DNA of 64,000 bases from Streptomyces sp. NBC_00377. Its GTDB lineage: Bacteria > Actinomycetota > Actinomycetes > Streptomycetales > Streptomycetaceae. The stretch is taken from the NCBI RefSeq assembly GCF_036075115.1, contig NZ_CP107958.1, positions 2,542,001 to 2,606,000 of the forward strand, in the 5' to 3' direction. A program made the translations under genes and the position numbers. The notes beneath the pieces were generated by a model. The model made no database searches, was not told where the DNA came from, and worked only from the letters and a program-made list of their open reading frames with translations. This document shows, in pieces, positions 20,131 to 28,291 of this stretch (positions are counted from its first letter, which is position 1; the number at the start of each line of letters is the position of its first letter).

Positions 20131-21206
20131 GCCCCGGACGCGGCCTCGGTCCCGGGCTCCTGGAAAGCATCGTCGTCGGGGGCCTGTACGTAGCGCAGGA
20201 CGCCCCACATGCCGTGCTCGTCGGCCTGTGGGGCGTCGTCCTTGCACGCCTCGAGTTCCTTGTCGAGGGCGGCCACGTCGATGCCGGAGCCGATGAGGAC
20301 GAGCTGGGTGAGGCGGGCGTCGGCAACAGGCCAGGGCTCCGGGTAGAACCGGAGAAAACGCCCGACGGCGTGCACGGCATACCGGTTGGCCGGGTCGTGC
20401 GGGCCGAAGCCGACGTACCCCTTGATCCGGTACAGCCCCTCGGGCCGGCTGTCGAGGAACTCCATCAACCGGCGGGGATCGAGGGGTGCTTCGGAGGTGA
20501 AGGAGAGGCTGTCGTAGGCGGTGTGAAGATGGTCCGCGTGATCGCCCTCGGAGTGGTCGTGCAGGTCGTCGAAGGAGAGCTGCCCGACGCGCTCCTCGCC
20601 CGGCCGGCAGTCGAAGAGGAACTCCGGGTCGATACGGCCGTGGGTGGCGGGGACGACGGCCGCCCGGTCGGTGAGGGTGCGGACGAGTCCGAGGACCCGA
20701 TCGGCGTCGGGCGCCCGGTCGAGCTTGTTCACCACGACCAGGTCGGCGAGGGCGAGGTGGCGGTCGATCTCGGGGTGCTTCGCCCGGGTGTCGTCGAACT
20801 CGGCGGCGTCGACGACCTCGACGAGCCCGCCGTAGACGATGGCCGGATGCTCGCTGGCCAGCACCATCCGGACCAGTTCCTGGGGTTCGGCGAGTCCGCT
20901 GGCCTCGATGACGATGACATCGATGCCGGCGGCAGGTGCCGCGAGCCGTTCGAGATACACGTCGAGTTCGCTGGTGTCGACGGCACAGCACAGGCAGCCG
21001 TTGCCGAGGGAGACGGTGGAGTCGCCGAGCGCACCGGCCACGGCCATGGCGTCGATCTCGATGGCGCCGAAGTCGTTCACGATCGCGCCGATCCGGCTTC
21101 CTCCGCTGCGGTGCAGGAGATGGTTGAGCAGGGTCGTCTTGCCGGAACCGAGGAATCCGGCGAGTACGACGACCGGGATCTGCTGCTGGCTGCGGCTCTG
21201 CGACAC
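20127..21206 (-). CDS. COG0523 (CobW/ZigA-type) metallochaperone GTPase
   Basis: This 359-residue G3E-family GTPase has Walker A GFLGSGKTT near residue 20 and the signature metal site GNGCLCC about 65 residues later. EASGLAEP and NKLD (GTP specificity) are also present, followed by a histidine-rich stretch (DDLHDHSEGDHADHLH, about 220-240) and a CobW C-terminal domain. Such proteins deliver zinc, cobalt or another metal to client enzymes. GTG 21206 is used because GAAAGG precedes it. I found no convincing Zur box upstream. The gene converges on parC with a four-base stop overlap and no terminator between. Confidence 0.9.
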
Positions 21207-21530
21207 GTGCGACCTTTCTGACACCAACGCGTGCACCGGCGCGCGGGTCCGGCGCGCGTACGAGGATTGAATGCCGTACCAGGATACGAGCCGCAGGAAT
21301 CACCGCGAAGTGAACGATTGTTAGCAGCATCCGCGGGGCAGATGTTGGGCAAGACGCTCTGGCGTGCGACCCTCGCTTCCCTCCGTGCGCCTCCCCTCCG
21401 CCTCCCCCGCCGGTCAGAGCCGCTCGGCACCCTGGGAGACGGCAAGCGCCGCCCACCGCTCGCCGGTCCCCGTCATGTCCACCCGCACCCCGACGACCGG
21501 CGCACGGCCGCTCGATCGGGGGTTTTTGAC
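21207..21530. other. Divergent intergenic region
   Basis: This 324-base region lies between the COG0523 gene and the DUF6082 gene. It must hold both promoters; I see no operator, hairpin or small gene that I can support. Confidence 0.6.
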
Positions 21531-22088
21531 ATGGCCACACAGAGGTTTGGGGTACGCGGACTCGGCGCCGTCGTCGCGGCGGCCGCCGGCATGGCCGCGG
21601 GCGCCCTCGTCACGATGACGGCACACCGTCACGCGCTGGAGGCCCTGCGCGTACGGCTGGAGCACCTGGAACGGACCGCCCACTCCCAGCAGCACACCAA
21701 TCTGGCCAACCAGCAGCGCCTCCACTGGGAGTTGCTGAGCAAAGCCATCGACGACCCCGAACTGGCCGAAGTGCTGGACCTGTTCGAGCCTCCCGTCTCC
21801 ACCAAGCAGCGGAGGCAGTACCTCTACGCCAACGCTCTCTACACGAACGCGTTGATTTACTACCGGTTGGGCAACATATCCCGCGAGGAGTTCTTCGGAT
21901 ACATTCGGGGCATTCTACAGAATCCCGTGGTACGGGAGTACTGGTACGCGACGAAACACCAGAGGGCGACCATTGCGGACGGTTCGGACGAGGCGGAACT
22001 CGGCCGCATGGTGGACGAACTCCTGACACAACTCGAGGAGTCGGACGCGGACGAATGGTGGGTGGTGGGCGAGCCGCCCGGCCCATGA
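21531..22088 (+). CDS. DUF6082 family protein
   Basis: This 185-residue protein starts with a hydrophobic segment (about 8-32: GLGAVVAAAAGMAAGALVTMTA) that is probably a membrane anchor or uncleaved signal. A short coiled coil follows (HRHALEALRVRLEHLERTAHSQQ) and then a helical, aromatic-rich domain (RRQYLYANALYTNALIYYRLGNISREEFFGYIRGILQNPVVREYW). Streptomyces genomes carry many DUF6082 paralogues; the function is unknown. ATG 21531 has only a weak GGGGG upstream. Confidence 0.78.
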   Translation: MATQRFGVRGLGAVVAAAAGMAAGALVTMTAHRHALEALRVRLEHLERTAHSQQHTNLANQQRLHWELLSKAIDDPELAEVLDLFEPPVSTKQRRQYLYANALYTNALIYYRLGNISREEFFGYIRGILQNPVVREYWYATKHQRATIADGSDEAELGRMVDELLTQLEESDADEWWVVGEPPGP

Positions 22089-22354
22089 ACTCCGGCCGGC
22101 CATCGGCGCACTCCGGCAGGCGAGGGCTCACACTCCGGGGCTCACACCCCCTCTCGCGGAATCACACCCTCGGCCCATAACGAACAGGTGAAGTTGGCAG
22201 TTAGATGAGGCGTCAGGGAGTTGACTCGCGCTTGATCGCGTAGAGGACCCCACCAGATCGTCGCCTACGCAGCCGGATGACGAGCGACCCCACAGGGCCC
22301 GCCTTGCACCGCGCCGTCGTCGTGCGCAAGCCAACGGACCCCAGGGAAGCAACA

Positions 22355-22594
22355 GTGAGTCAGATCATCCGTCGGATCGGTGCATCTCCGCGCGCGCGAG
22401 GGAGCGTGAGTGGAGCGAATTGCCCCGATATCTTTGAACTTGCCGACGGCAATTTCGCCATTATCGGCACGGACGCCACGGATGTCCTGGACCCGGACCT
22501 TCCCTCCGACGCTTCACGCGGCGACCACGAGAGAATTGTCGTCATCACACGCGAGACATTGATTCGCGCCAAGGCCGATATTCCGGACCTCTGA
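22355..22594 (+). CDS. Small conserved protein of unknown function
   Basis: The 79-residue product begins MSQIIRRIGASPRARGSVSG and contains CPDIFELADGNFAIIGTDATDVL, ending in an ERIVVITRETLIRAKADIP helix. Compact hydrophobic patterning and an AGGGAAG ribosome binding site before GTG 22355 support a real gene. No known domain is recognised. It lies 266 bases downstream of the DUF6082 gene on the same strand and has its own terminator. Confidence 0.75.
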   Translation: MSQIIRRIGASPRARGSVSGANCPDIFELADGNFAIIGTDATDVLDPDLPSDASRGDHERIVVITRETLIRAKADIPDL

Positions 22595-22611
22595 GCCTTT
22601 GCAGTAGACGC

Positions 22612-22646
22612 GGCCCGGCTCGCCCATCCGCGACGCCGGGCCCCTT
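22612..22646 (+). terminator. Terminator after the small conserved gene
   Basis: The stem GGCCCGGC/GCCGGGCC with a 15-base loop is followed by CCTTTC. Confidence 0.65.
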
Positions 22647-22706
22647 TCACGTCGCCTGCCCTTGCGACGCCCACTATTGCGGCGCCCGCCCTTACGACAG
22701 TGCACT

Positions 22707-23325
22707 TCAAGCCACGGCCGGCGCCTCGACCGGCGCATCCGGCCCCACGTACCGTGCGACCGGGCGGATGACCTTCGAGCCCTCGGCCTGCTCCAGGATG
22801 TCGGCGCTCCAGCCCACCACCCGTGCCGCGGCAAAGGCCGGGGGGAACATCTCGCGGGGCCGCCCACAGACTCCCATCACCACGCCTGCGTAGAACTCCA
22901 CGTGAATGTGCAGCTCCCGGCCGGGCTTCAGTTCGGCGAGGATCGCCTCCACGCGCCGCTCCGCTTCGACGGCGAACTGGACCCGCGGGCCGCCGAACCG
23001 CTGCGCGATCTCGCGGGGTATGCGTGAACGCGGGTCCTTCGTGCGGTAGACGGCATGACCGAAGTCCTGATGCGTACCCCGGCGAGGACACGCTCACGAA
23101 TCCAGGAGTCGATGCGATCCGGGGTGCCGATCGCGTCCAGGGTGTCCAGCGCCCGACCGGGCGCGCCGCCGTGCAGGGGTCCCGACAGCGCTCCCACCGC
23201 CCCCACGAGGCACGCGGCCACGTCCGCCCCGGTCGAGGCGATGACCCTGGCCGTGAGCGTCGACGCGTTGAAGCCGTGAGCAATGGTGGCACGCTCTCCT
23301 CCCTGATCTTGATTCGACGGTCCAT
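22707..23325 (-). pseudogene. Decayed citrate synthase: 5'-truncated and frameshifted
   Basis: The minus strand keeps the C-terminal half of a citrate synthase. One frame reads AHGFNASTLTARVIASTGAD, then GALSGPLHGGAPGRALDTL, then SWIRERVLAGVRI. At about 23065 the reading must shift by one base to continue as QDFGHAVYRTKDPRS, then HVEFYAGVVM, ending RPVARYVGPDAPVEAPAVA. A TGA blocks the upstream part of the second frame. Roughly the first 180-200 residues are missing: the coding remnant starts almost directly at the first active-site histidine segment, joined to about 18 unrelated codons beginning at a leaderless ATG (23325). It cannot make a working enzyme. It is divergent from an intact citrate-synthase fusion gene. 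Confidence 0.9.
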
Positions 23326-23332
23326 GGTTGAT

Positions 23333-23366
23333 GTCATATTGTCAACGTTGATCGAATCAATATGAT
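23333..23366. promoter_or_regulatory. Symmetric divergent promoter and operator of the citrate synthase locus
   Basis: On the plus strand TTGTCA (23339-23344), 16 bases, TATGAT (23361-23366), then GTG 23373 at the expected +1. On the minus strand TTGATT (23360-23355), 16 bases, TATGAC (23338-23333), then ATG 23325 at +1. An inverted repeat TCATATTG (23334-23341)/CAATATGA (23358-23365) and a perfect palindrome TCAACGTTGA (23342-23351) lie inside. One bound protein could block both leaderless promoters; the neighbouring DNA-binding citrate synthase fusion is the obvious candidate. Confidence 0.75.
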
Positions 23367-23372
23367 CTTCTT

Positions 23373-24650
23373 GTGGATACGGTGATGCCCATGCGCGACG
23401 AGGACCCCGCACCCGGTCACCCCGAACGACGGCTGAGCACCAAAGAGGCCGCCGAGCGGCTCGGGGTGAAACCCGAGACCGTGTACGCGTATGTCAGTCG
23501 CGGCCAGCTGAGCAGTCGCCGCACGCCCGGTGGCGGCCGGGGCAGCACCTTCGAGGCCGAGGAGGTCGAGGCGCTCGCACGCCGCAACAGGCGGGAGAGC
23601 AGTGGGAGTCCGGGCTCCGGAGCCGAGCTGTCCGTACGCACGCGCGTGACGCTCATCGACCAGGACCGCTACTGGTTCCGGGGTGTCGACGCCGTCGAAC
23701 TGGCCGGCCGGCACTCCTACGAAGAGGTCGCGGAGTGGCTGTGGACCGGCCGGCTGAGCCCCGGGGTCACCTTCACCGCGCCCGAGGCGTCCGTCGAGGC
23801 CGCCCGCCGTGTCGTCGAGGCGCTGCCCGAACACACCGGGCCCACCGACCGGTTGCGGGTCGCCGCAGTCGCCGCAGCGGCCGCGGACCCCCTGCGGTTC
23901 GACCTGTCCGAGGACGCCGTGCTCGGCACCGCGCGCATCCTGATCCCCACTCTCGTCGCCGCCCTGCCCCCGAAACGGCCGACCCCACGGGACGACGGCC
24001 CGCTCGCGCTGCGCCTGTGGCGCCGGCTCAGCGGCCGTCCCCCCGAGGACGCACAACTGCGCGCCCTCGACACGGCGCTCGGTCTGCTGGCCGACCACGA
24101 CCTGGCCGCCTCGACGCTCGCGGTGCGCGTCGCCGCCTCGGCCCGTGCGCACGCCTACGCGGCGGTCTCCGCCGGGCTCGGTGTGATCGAGGGGCCGCTG
24201 CACGGCGCGGCAGGCGGCCTCGCGCATCGCATGCTGCTGGAGGTACTCGACCTCGGCAGTGCCGCGCCGGTGATCGCCGCGGAACTGCGGGCCGGCCGCC
24301 GCATTCCTGGCCTCGGTCACCGCCTCTACTCCGGCGAGGACCCACGCGCGCGTGCCCTGTTCGCCCTCCTGGAGGAGATCCCCGCGGCCGGACCTGCTCT
24401 CGCCGCCGCCCGGGACATCGTGACGACGACCGCCCGCCACGCGCCGCTGCACGCCAACGTGGACCTGGCGCTCGCCGTCCTCACCGCCTCCTGCGGCATG
24501 GAGTCCTCCGCCGGCGAGACGATCTTCGCCGTCGCCCGTACGGCGGGCTGGATCGCCCACGCCCTGGAGGAGTACGGCGAGCGGCCCCTGCGCATGCGCC
24601 CCAGCGGGCACTACGTGGGCCTGAAGCCGCCCCAGCCCCTACCGGAGTAG
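23373..24650 (+). CDS. Citrate synthase-family protein with N-terminal DNA-binding domain
   Basis: This is a 425-residue fusion. Residues about 18-70 (RRLSTKEAAERLGVKPETVYAYVSRGQLSSRRTPGG) form an excisionase/MerR-like winged helix. Residues about 85-420 form a citrate synthase domain. The catalytic residues are kept: His in ADHDLAASTLAVR, His in GLGHRLYSGEDPRA, Asp in NVDLALAV and Arg near RPLRMRPSGHYVG. It may condense acetyl-CoA with oxaloacetate or a related 2-oxoacid, and may also act as a metabolite-sensing regulator. GTG 23373 coincides with the predicted transcription start, so the mRNA is probably leaderless; ATG 23385 is an alternative. Confidence 0.88.
   Translation: MDTVMPMRDEDPAPGHPERRLSTKEAAERLGVKPETVYAYVSRGQLSSRRTPGGGRGSTFEAEEVEALARRNRRESSGSPGSGAELSVRTRVTLIDQDRYWFRGVDAVELAGRHSYEEVAEWLWTGRLSPGVTFTAPEASVEAARRVVEALPEHTGPTDRLRVAAVAAAAADPLRFDLSEDAVLGTARILIPTLVAALPPKRPTPRDDGPLALRLWRRLSGRPPEDAQLRALDTALGLLADHDLAASTLAVRVAASARAHAYAAVSAGLGVIEGPLHGAAGGLAHRMLLEVLDLGSAAPVIAAELRAGRRIPGLGHRLYSGEDPRARALFALLEEIPAAGPALAAARDIVTTTARHAPLHANVDLALAVLTASCGMESSAGETIFAVARTAGWIAHALEEYGERPLRMRPSGHYVGLKPPQPLPE
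24343..24354. repeat. CACGCGCGCGTG palindrome, copy 3
   Basis: Perfect 12-base palindrome inside the citrate synthase fusion gene (encoding PRARA). Confidence 0.7.
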
Positions 24651-24786
24651 CCGGACGACTGCGCCGTCGGTGGACGCCCCGCTTCTGTGCGTGGGCGCCA
24701 CCGCGGACGGTCGACCGCGGGCCGGACACGCGCGCGCACCCGCACGGCTCGGCAGATACCCCGGCCGGAATTCACTCCGCGGCAAG

Positions 24787-24805
24787 TCAGGTTAGGCTCA
24801 CCTCT
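24787..24805. promoter_or_regulatory. Iron box (DmdR1/IdeR operator) over a leaderless promoter
   Basis: TCAGGTTAGGCTCACCTCT matches 15 of 19 positions of the iron-box consensus TTAGGTTAGGCTAACCTAA. It covers the likely -10 element TAGGCT (24793-24798), and the GTG start follows directly at 24806. Iron-loaded DmdR1 bound here would block the promoter. Confidence 0.88.
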
Positions 24806-25747
24806 GTGAGTACGTGCGCGACCGTCTCGCGGGATCTCGGTGAGCCCATTTCCGGAACCGCGGCCACGGCAACGACCTGGCTCCTCCTGGAGCAGCCGGG
24901 CCCCTGGGGTGCCAGAGCGCTGGTCTCGAGCCACCTGGACCCGGCCCTGGGCCGCGCCCTGGAGGCGGCCGCGCGGGACACGGGCGTGCGTATCGCGCTG
25001 ATCCGCCGTCCCGGACGCCACGCGGACTTCGGCGCACCGCCCCTGCGGCAGGTGTACGCGGCGCACACCGTCCCGGGAAAGGTGTGGTTGCGCAGCGCCA
25101 CGACCCACGACCCACGACAGCTGCTGGACCTCGACTTCGCCGCGCTCGGCAGGGGCGACCACCACAGCTTCGACACCGCGCTGCGGGGCCGCCCCCACAC
25201 GGGCGACCCGCTCGCCCTCGTCTGCACCAACGGCAAGCGCGACCGCTGCTGCGCCCTGCTCGGCCGTCCGCTGGCCGCGGAACTCGCCGCCTCGGGAGTG
25301 CGGGGTGCCTGGGAGGTCACCCATCTGGGGGGCCATCGCTTCTCCCCCACGCTGCTCGTCCTGCCGCACGGCTACGCGTACGGCCGGGTCCGGGCCCGCA
25401 CCGTCAAGGAGGTCCTGCACGGTGTCCGGGAGGGCCGGATCCTCGTGGAGGGGTGCCGCGGATCCTCGGCCTGGGAGCGGCCCGGCCAGGCGGCGGAGCT
25501 GGCAGTGCGTTCGGCGACCGGCGAGGAGGCGGCGGAGGTGCTGAGCGTCGTCCGGACGACCGGTGGCGCCCCGCGCTGGGAGGTGACCGTCGCGCACACG
25601 GACGGGCGCCACTGGCAGGTCGTCGTGGCCGAGGGCGCTTCGCTGCCGCCCCGGCCGGAGAGCTGCGGCACCTCGGTCCTCGGTTCACCCGCGCGGATGG
25701 ACGTGCTGGCGGTACGCGAGCTGTCGGCGACGGCGCTGGTGGGCTGA
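24806..25747 (+). CDS. Sucrase/ferredoxin-like family protein, iron-regulated
   Basis: This 313-residue protein belongs to the sucrase/ferredoxin-like family, which has a thioredoxin-fold ferredoxin module. Conserved features are CTNGKRDRCCALLGRPLA (cysteines for an Fe-S cluster), VTHLGGHRFSPTLLVLPHGYAYGR and a final ESCGT. The iron box directly before its start says it is made under iron starvation, which fits a role in electron transfer to ferric siderophores or in iron release, although no siderophore gene is adjacent. The start is GTG 24806, with no ribosome binding site and a -10 element eight bases upstream, so it is probably leaderless. Confidence 0.87.
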   Translation: MSTCATVSRDLGEPISGTAATATTWLLLEQPGPWGARALVSSHLDPALGRALEAAARDTGVRIALIRRPGRHADFGAPPLRQVYAAHTVPGKVWLRSATTHDPRQLLDLDFAALGRGDHHSFDTALRGRPHTGDPLALVCTNGKRDRCCALLGRPLAAELAASGVRGAWEVTHLGGHRFSPTLLVLPHGYAYGRVRARTVKEVLHGVREGRILVEGCRGSSAWERPGQAAELAVRSATGEEAAEVLSVVRTTGGAPRWEVTVAHTDGRHWQVVVAEGASLPPRPESCGTSVLGSPARMDVLAVRELSATALVG

Positions 25748-25865
25748 CCCGCCTCCGAACAGGGCTCGCCCCACCCCGCCCGAACCGTTTCCTCTTGAGC
25801 GGGTCAAGAGATCCACTTCACCCGCCCCTACGGCTGCGCCGGTCCACCCACGTACCGTCTTGGGT

Positions 25866-27536
25866 ATGAGCCCCACTCCCCCCGCCCGTCGCCTGCGCCT
25901 CGGAATGCCGCGCCGCATGTTCTCGCAGCTTCTGCTCATGCAGCTGACGATCGCCGCGGGAGTCGTGGTGCTCGCGACCGGACTGTTCCTCGCCCCGCTC
26001 AGCAACCAGCTCGACGACCAGGCGATGCGCCGGGCCCTCGCCATCGCCCAGACCACCGCGGCCGTGCCGCAGATCGCAGAGGACCTTCGGACCACCCGGC
26101 CGTCGGTCGGCGGACCGGTGCAGCGGGAGGCCGAGCGGATCCGCGTGGCCAGCGGTGCCGAGTACGTCGTGGTGATGGATCTCAGCGGTACACGCTGGTC
26201 GCACGCCGACCCGAAACAGGTCGGCGGCCACGTCTCGACGGACCCGAGCCAGGCCCTGGCCGGCAAGGACGTCATGGAGATCGACAGCGGCACCATGGGC
26301 CGCTCGGCCCGCGGCAAGGTGCCCCTGCGCGACGACGACGGCAAGATCATCGGCGCGGTCTCGGTCGGTATCGAGTACGACAGCGTGCGGGCCCGGCTGA
26401 TCCACGCGATCCCCGGGCTGTTCGCCTACGCAGGCGGCGCCCTCGCCGTGGGCGCGCTGGCCGCCTGGCTGATCTCCCGACGGGTCCAGCGCCAGACCCG
26501 GGACCTGGCCTTCTCCGACATCTCGGCGCTGCTCGCCGAACGCGAGGCGATGCTGCACGGCATCCGGGAGGGCGTGGTCGCCCTGGACCGGGCCGGCCGG
26601 GTCCGGCTGCTCAACGACGAGGCTCAGCGTCTTCTCGGCATCGGGGAGGAGGTGGTGGGCAGATCCCCCGACGAGGCGCTCGGTGAGGGGCGTACGGCCG
26701 ACGTGCTGGCGGGCCGGGTGACCGGCACGGACCTGATCGCCGTCCGCGGCCAGCGCGTCCTGGTCGTCAACCGGATGCCCACCGACGACGGCGGCGCCGT
26801 GGCCACCCTGCGCGACCGCACCGAACTGGAACAGCTCGGCCGTGAACTCGACTCGACGCACGGCCTCATCGACGCGCTGCGCGCCCAGGACCACGAGCAC
26901 GCCAACCGGATGCACACACTGCTGGGGCTGCTCGAACTGGAGATGTACGACGACGCCGTGGAATTCGTCGGGGAGGTCGTCGGCGATCACCGGGCCACCG
27001 CGGAGCAAGTGACCGAGAAGATCGGGGACCCGCTGCTCGCCGCGCTGCTGGTCGGCAAGGCGACCGTCGCGGCCGAACGCGGCGTCGCCCTGTGGGTATC
27101 GGACCGCACCCGGCTGCCGGACCGCCTGATCGACCCGCGCGGGCTGGTCACGGTCGTCGGCAACCTCGTGGACAACGCGCTCGACGCCGTCGGGGGCAAG
27201 CCGCACGCGCGCGTGGAGGTCGAACTGCGTGTGGAGGGCCGCACGGCGGTTCTGAGGGTGCGGGACACGGGGCCCGGAATCCCGGCCGAGCAACGGGAGC
27301 TGATCTTCACCGAGGGCTGGTCCACGAAGAAGCCGCCTGCGCACGGCAAGCGTGGCATCGGGCTCTCCCTGGTGCGCAGACTCGCCGAGCGGCAGGGCGG
27401 GCACGCCACGGTCGACGACGCGGCGGGCGGGGGCGCCGAGTTCACCGTCGTCCTGCCGGAGGCGCTGACCGCGTCCGACCTGGAACCCGCTCTGGTCGCA
27501 CCGGGGAAGATCACTGACGAGGAGGAGTCGCGATGA
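25866..27536 (+). CDS. Sensor histidine kinase, CitA/DcuS family
   Basis: This 556-residue membrane kinase has two membrane segments (about 22-42 and 188-208) flanking an extracytoplasmic PAS/Cache sensor of the type that binds citrate, C4-dicarboxylates or related acids. A cytoplasmic PAS domain follows (about 225-320), then the phospho-acceptor His in AQDHEHANRMHTLLGLLELE. The ATPase domain has the N box NLVDNALDAVGG, DTGPGIP and GKRGIGLSLVRRLAERQGG. ATG 25866 has no ribosome binding site but a TACCGT eight bases upstream, so it may be leaderless. Its stop overlaps the partner regulator's start by four bases. Confidence 0.92.
   Translation: MSPTPPARRLRLGMPRRMFSQLLLMQLTIAAGVVVLATGLFLAPLSNQLDDQAMRRALAIAQTTAAVPQIAEDLRTTRPSVGGPVQREAERIRVASGAEYVVVMDLSGTRWSHADPKQVGGHVSTDPSQALAGKDVMEIDSGTMGRSARGKVPLRDDDGKIIGAVSVGIEYDSVRARLIHAIPGLFAYAGGALAVGALAAWLISRRVQRQTRDLAFSDISALLAEREAMLHGIREGVVALDRAGRVRLLNDEAQRLLGIGEEVVGRSPDEALGEGRTADVLAGRVTGTDLIAVRGQRVLVVNRMPTDDGGAVATLRDRTELEQLGRELDSTHGLIDALRAQDHEHANRMHTLLGLLELEMYDDAVEFVGEVVGDHRATAEQVTEKIGDPLLAALLVGKATVAAERGVALWVSDRTRLPDRLIDPRGLVTVVGNLVDNALDAVGGKPHARVEVELRVEGRTAVLRVRDTGPGIPAEQRELIFTEGWSTKKPPAHGKRGIGLSLVRRLAERQGGHATVDDAAGGGAEFTVVLPEALTASDLEPALVAPGKITDEEESR
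27204..27215. repeat. CACGCGCGCGTG palindrome, copy 4
   Basis: Perfect 12-base palindrome inside the CitA-type kinase gene (codons for HARV). Confidence 0.7.
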
Positions 27537-28213
27537 TCGAGGTCCTGGTCGTGGACGACGATTCCAGGGTCGCCCGGGTCAACGCCGCCTACGTGGAGAA
27601 GGTGCCGGGCTTCCACGTCGCCGGCGAGGCCCACAGTGCGGCGGACGCGCTGCGCCGGCTGGAGCTCCTGCCCCGCGTCGACCTCGTCCTGCTGGATCAC
27701 TACCTGCCCGACGAGACGGGTCTGGAGGTCGTCCAGGAGATGCGCCGGCGCGGCCACCAGACCGACGTGATCATGGTGACGGCCGCGCGGGACGTCTCCA
27801 CGGTGCAGGCGGCCATGCGGCAGGGTGCCCTCCAGTACCTGGTGAAACCATTCGCCTTCGCGGGTCTGCGCACCAAGCTGGAGGCGTACGCGGAGCTGCG
27901 TCGCGCACTCGACGGCGGCGGGGAGGCCGAGCAGGCGGATGTCGACCGCATGTTCGGCGCGCTGTCCGCCCCCTCGGAGCCCGGCCTGCCGAAAGGGCAC
28001 TCCCCCACCACCGCCGAGCTCGTGCGCCAGTCCCTGATGAACGCCGAAGGGCCCCTGTCGGCCCAGGAGATCGCCGACCGGACCGGGGTGAGCCGCCAGA
28101 CCGCCCAGCGCTATCTGAAGCTCCTGGAGCGCACGGGAAGGGCGCGGCTGACCCTGAAGTACGGCGACGCGGGCCGCCCGGAACACCGTTACGTGTGGGC
28201 GACCCGCGCCTGA
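27533..28213 (+). CDS. Response regulator, CitB/DcuR family
   Basis: This 226-residue regulator has a receiver domain with phospho-acceptor Asp55 (LVLLDHYLPDE), acidic DDD at 8-10 and Lys in LVKPF. A DNA-binding helix-turn-helix of the CitB type lies at the C-terminus (LSAQEIADRTGVSRQTAQRYLKLLERTGRARL). It is coupled to the kinase by an ATGA overlap and should be phosphorylated by it. The adjacent ABC importer genes run toward it from the other side of a shared terminator and are plausible targets. A close paralogue lies at 31328. Confidence 0.93.
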   Translation: MIEVLVVDDDSRVARVNAAYVEKVPGFHVAGEAHSAADALRRLELLPRVDLVLLDHYLPDETGLEVVQEMRRRGHQTDVIMVTAARDVSTVQAAMRQGALQYLVKPFAFAGLRTKLEAYAELRRALDGGGEAEQADVDRMFGALSAPSEPGLPKGHSPTTAELVRQSLMNAEGPLSAQEIADRTGVSRQTAQRYLKLLERTGRARLTLKYGDAGRPEHRYVWATRA

Positions 28214-28256
28214 GGGCACGGTTCACGGGGCGGCGGGGAGAGAACCGTGCCCTCAG
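28210..28256. terminator. Bidirectional terminator between the CitB-type gene and the ABC operon
   Basis: A perfect 15-bp stem CTGAGGGCACGGTTC/GAACCGTGCCCTCAG with a 17-base loop. The left arm contains the regulator's stop codon. Confidence 0.88.
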
Positions 28257-28291
28257 GGGCAACGGACCCCGGCCCGCCGTCCGCTCGACCG

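Noticed and set aside
21207..21530. Zur operator upstream of the COG0523 GTPase
   Set aside because: No palindrome resembling the Streptomyces Zur box was found, so zinc control cannot be claimed.
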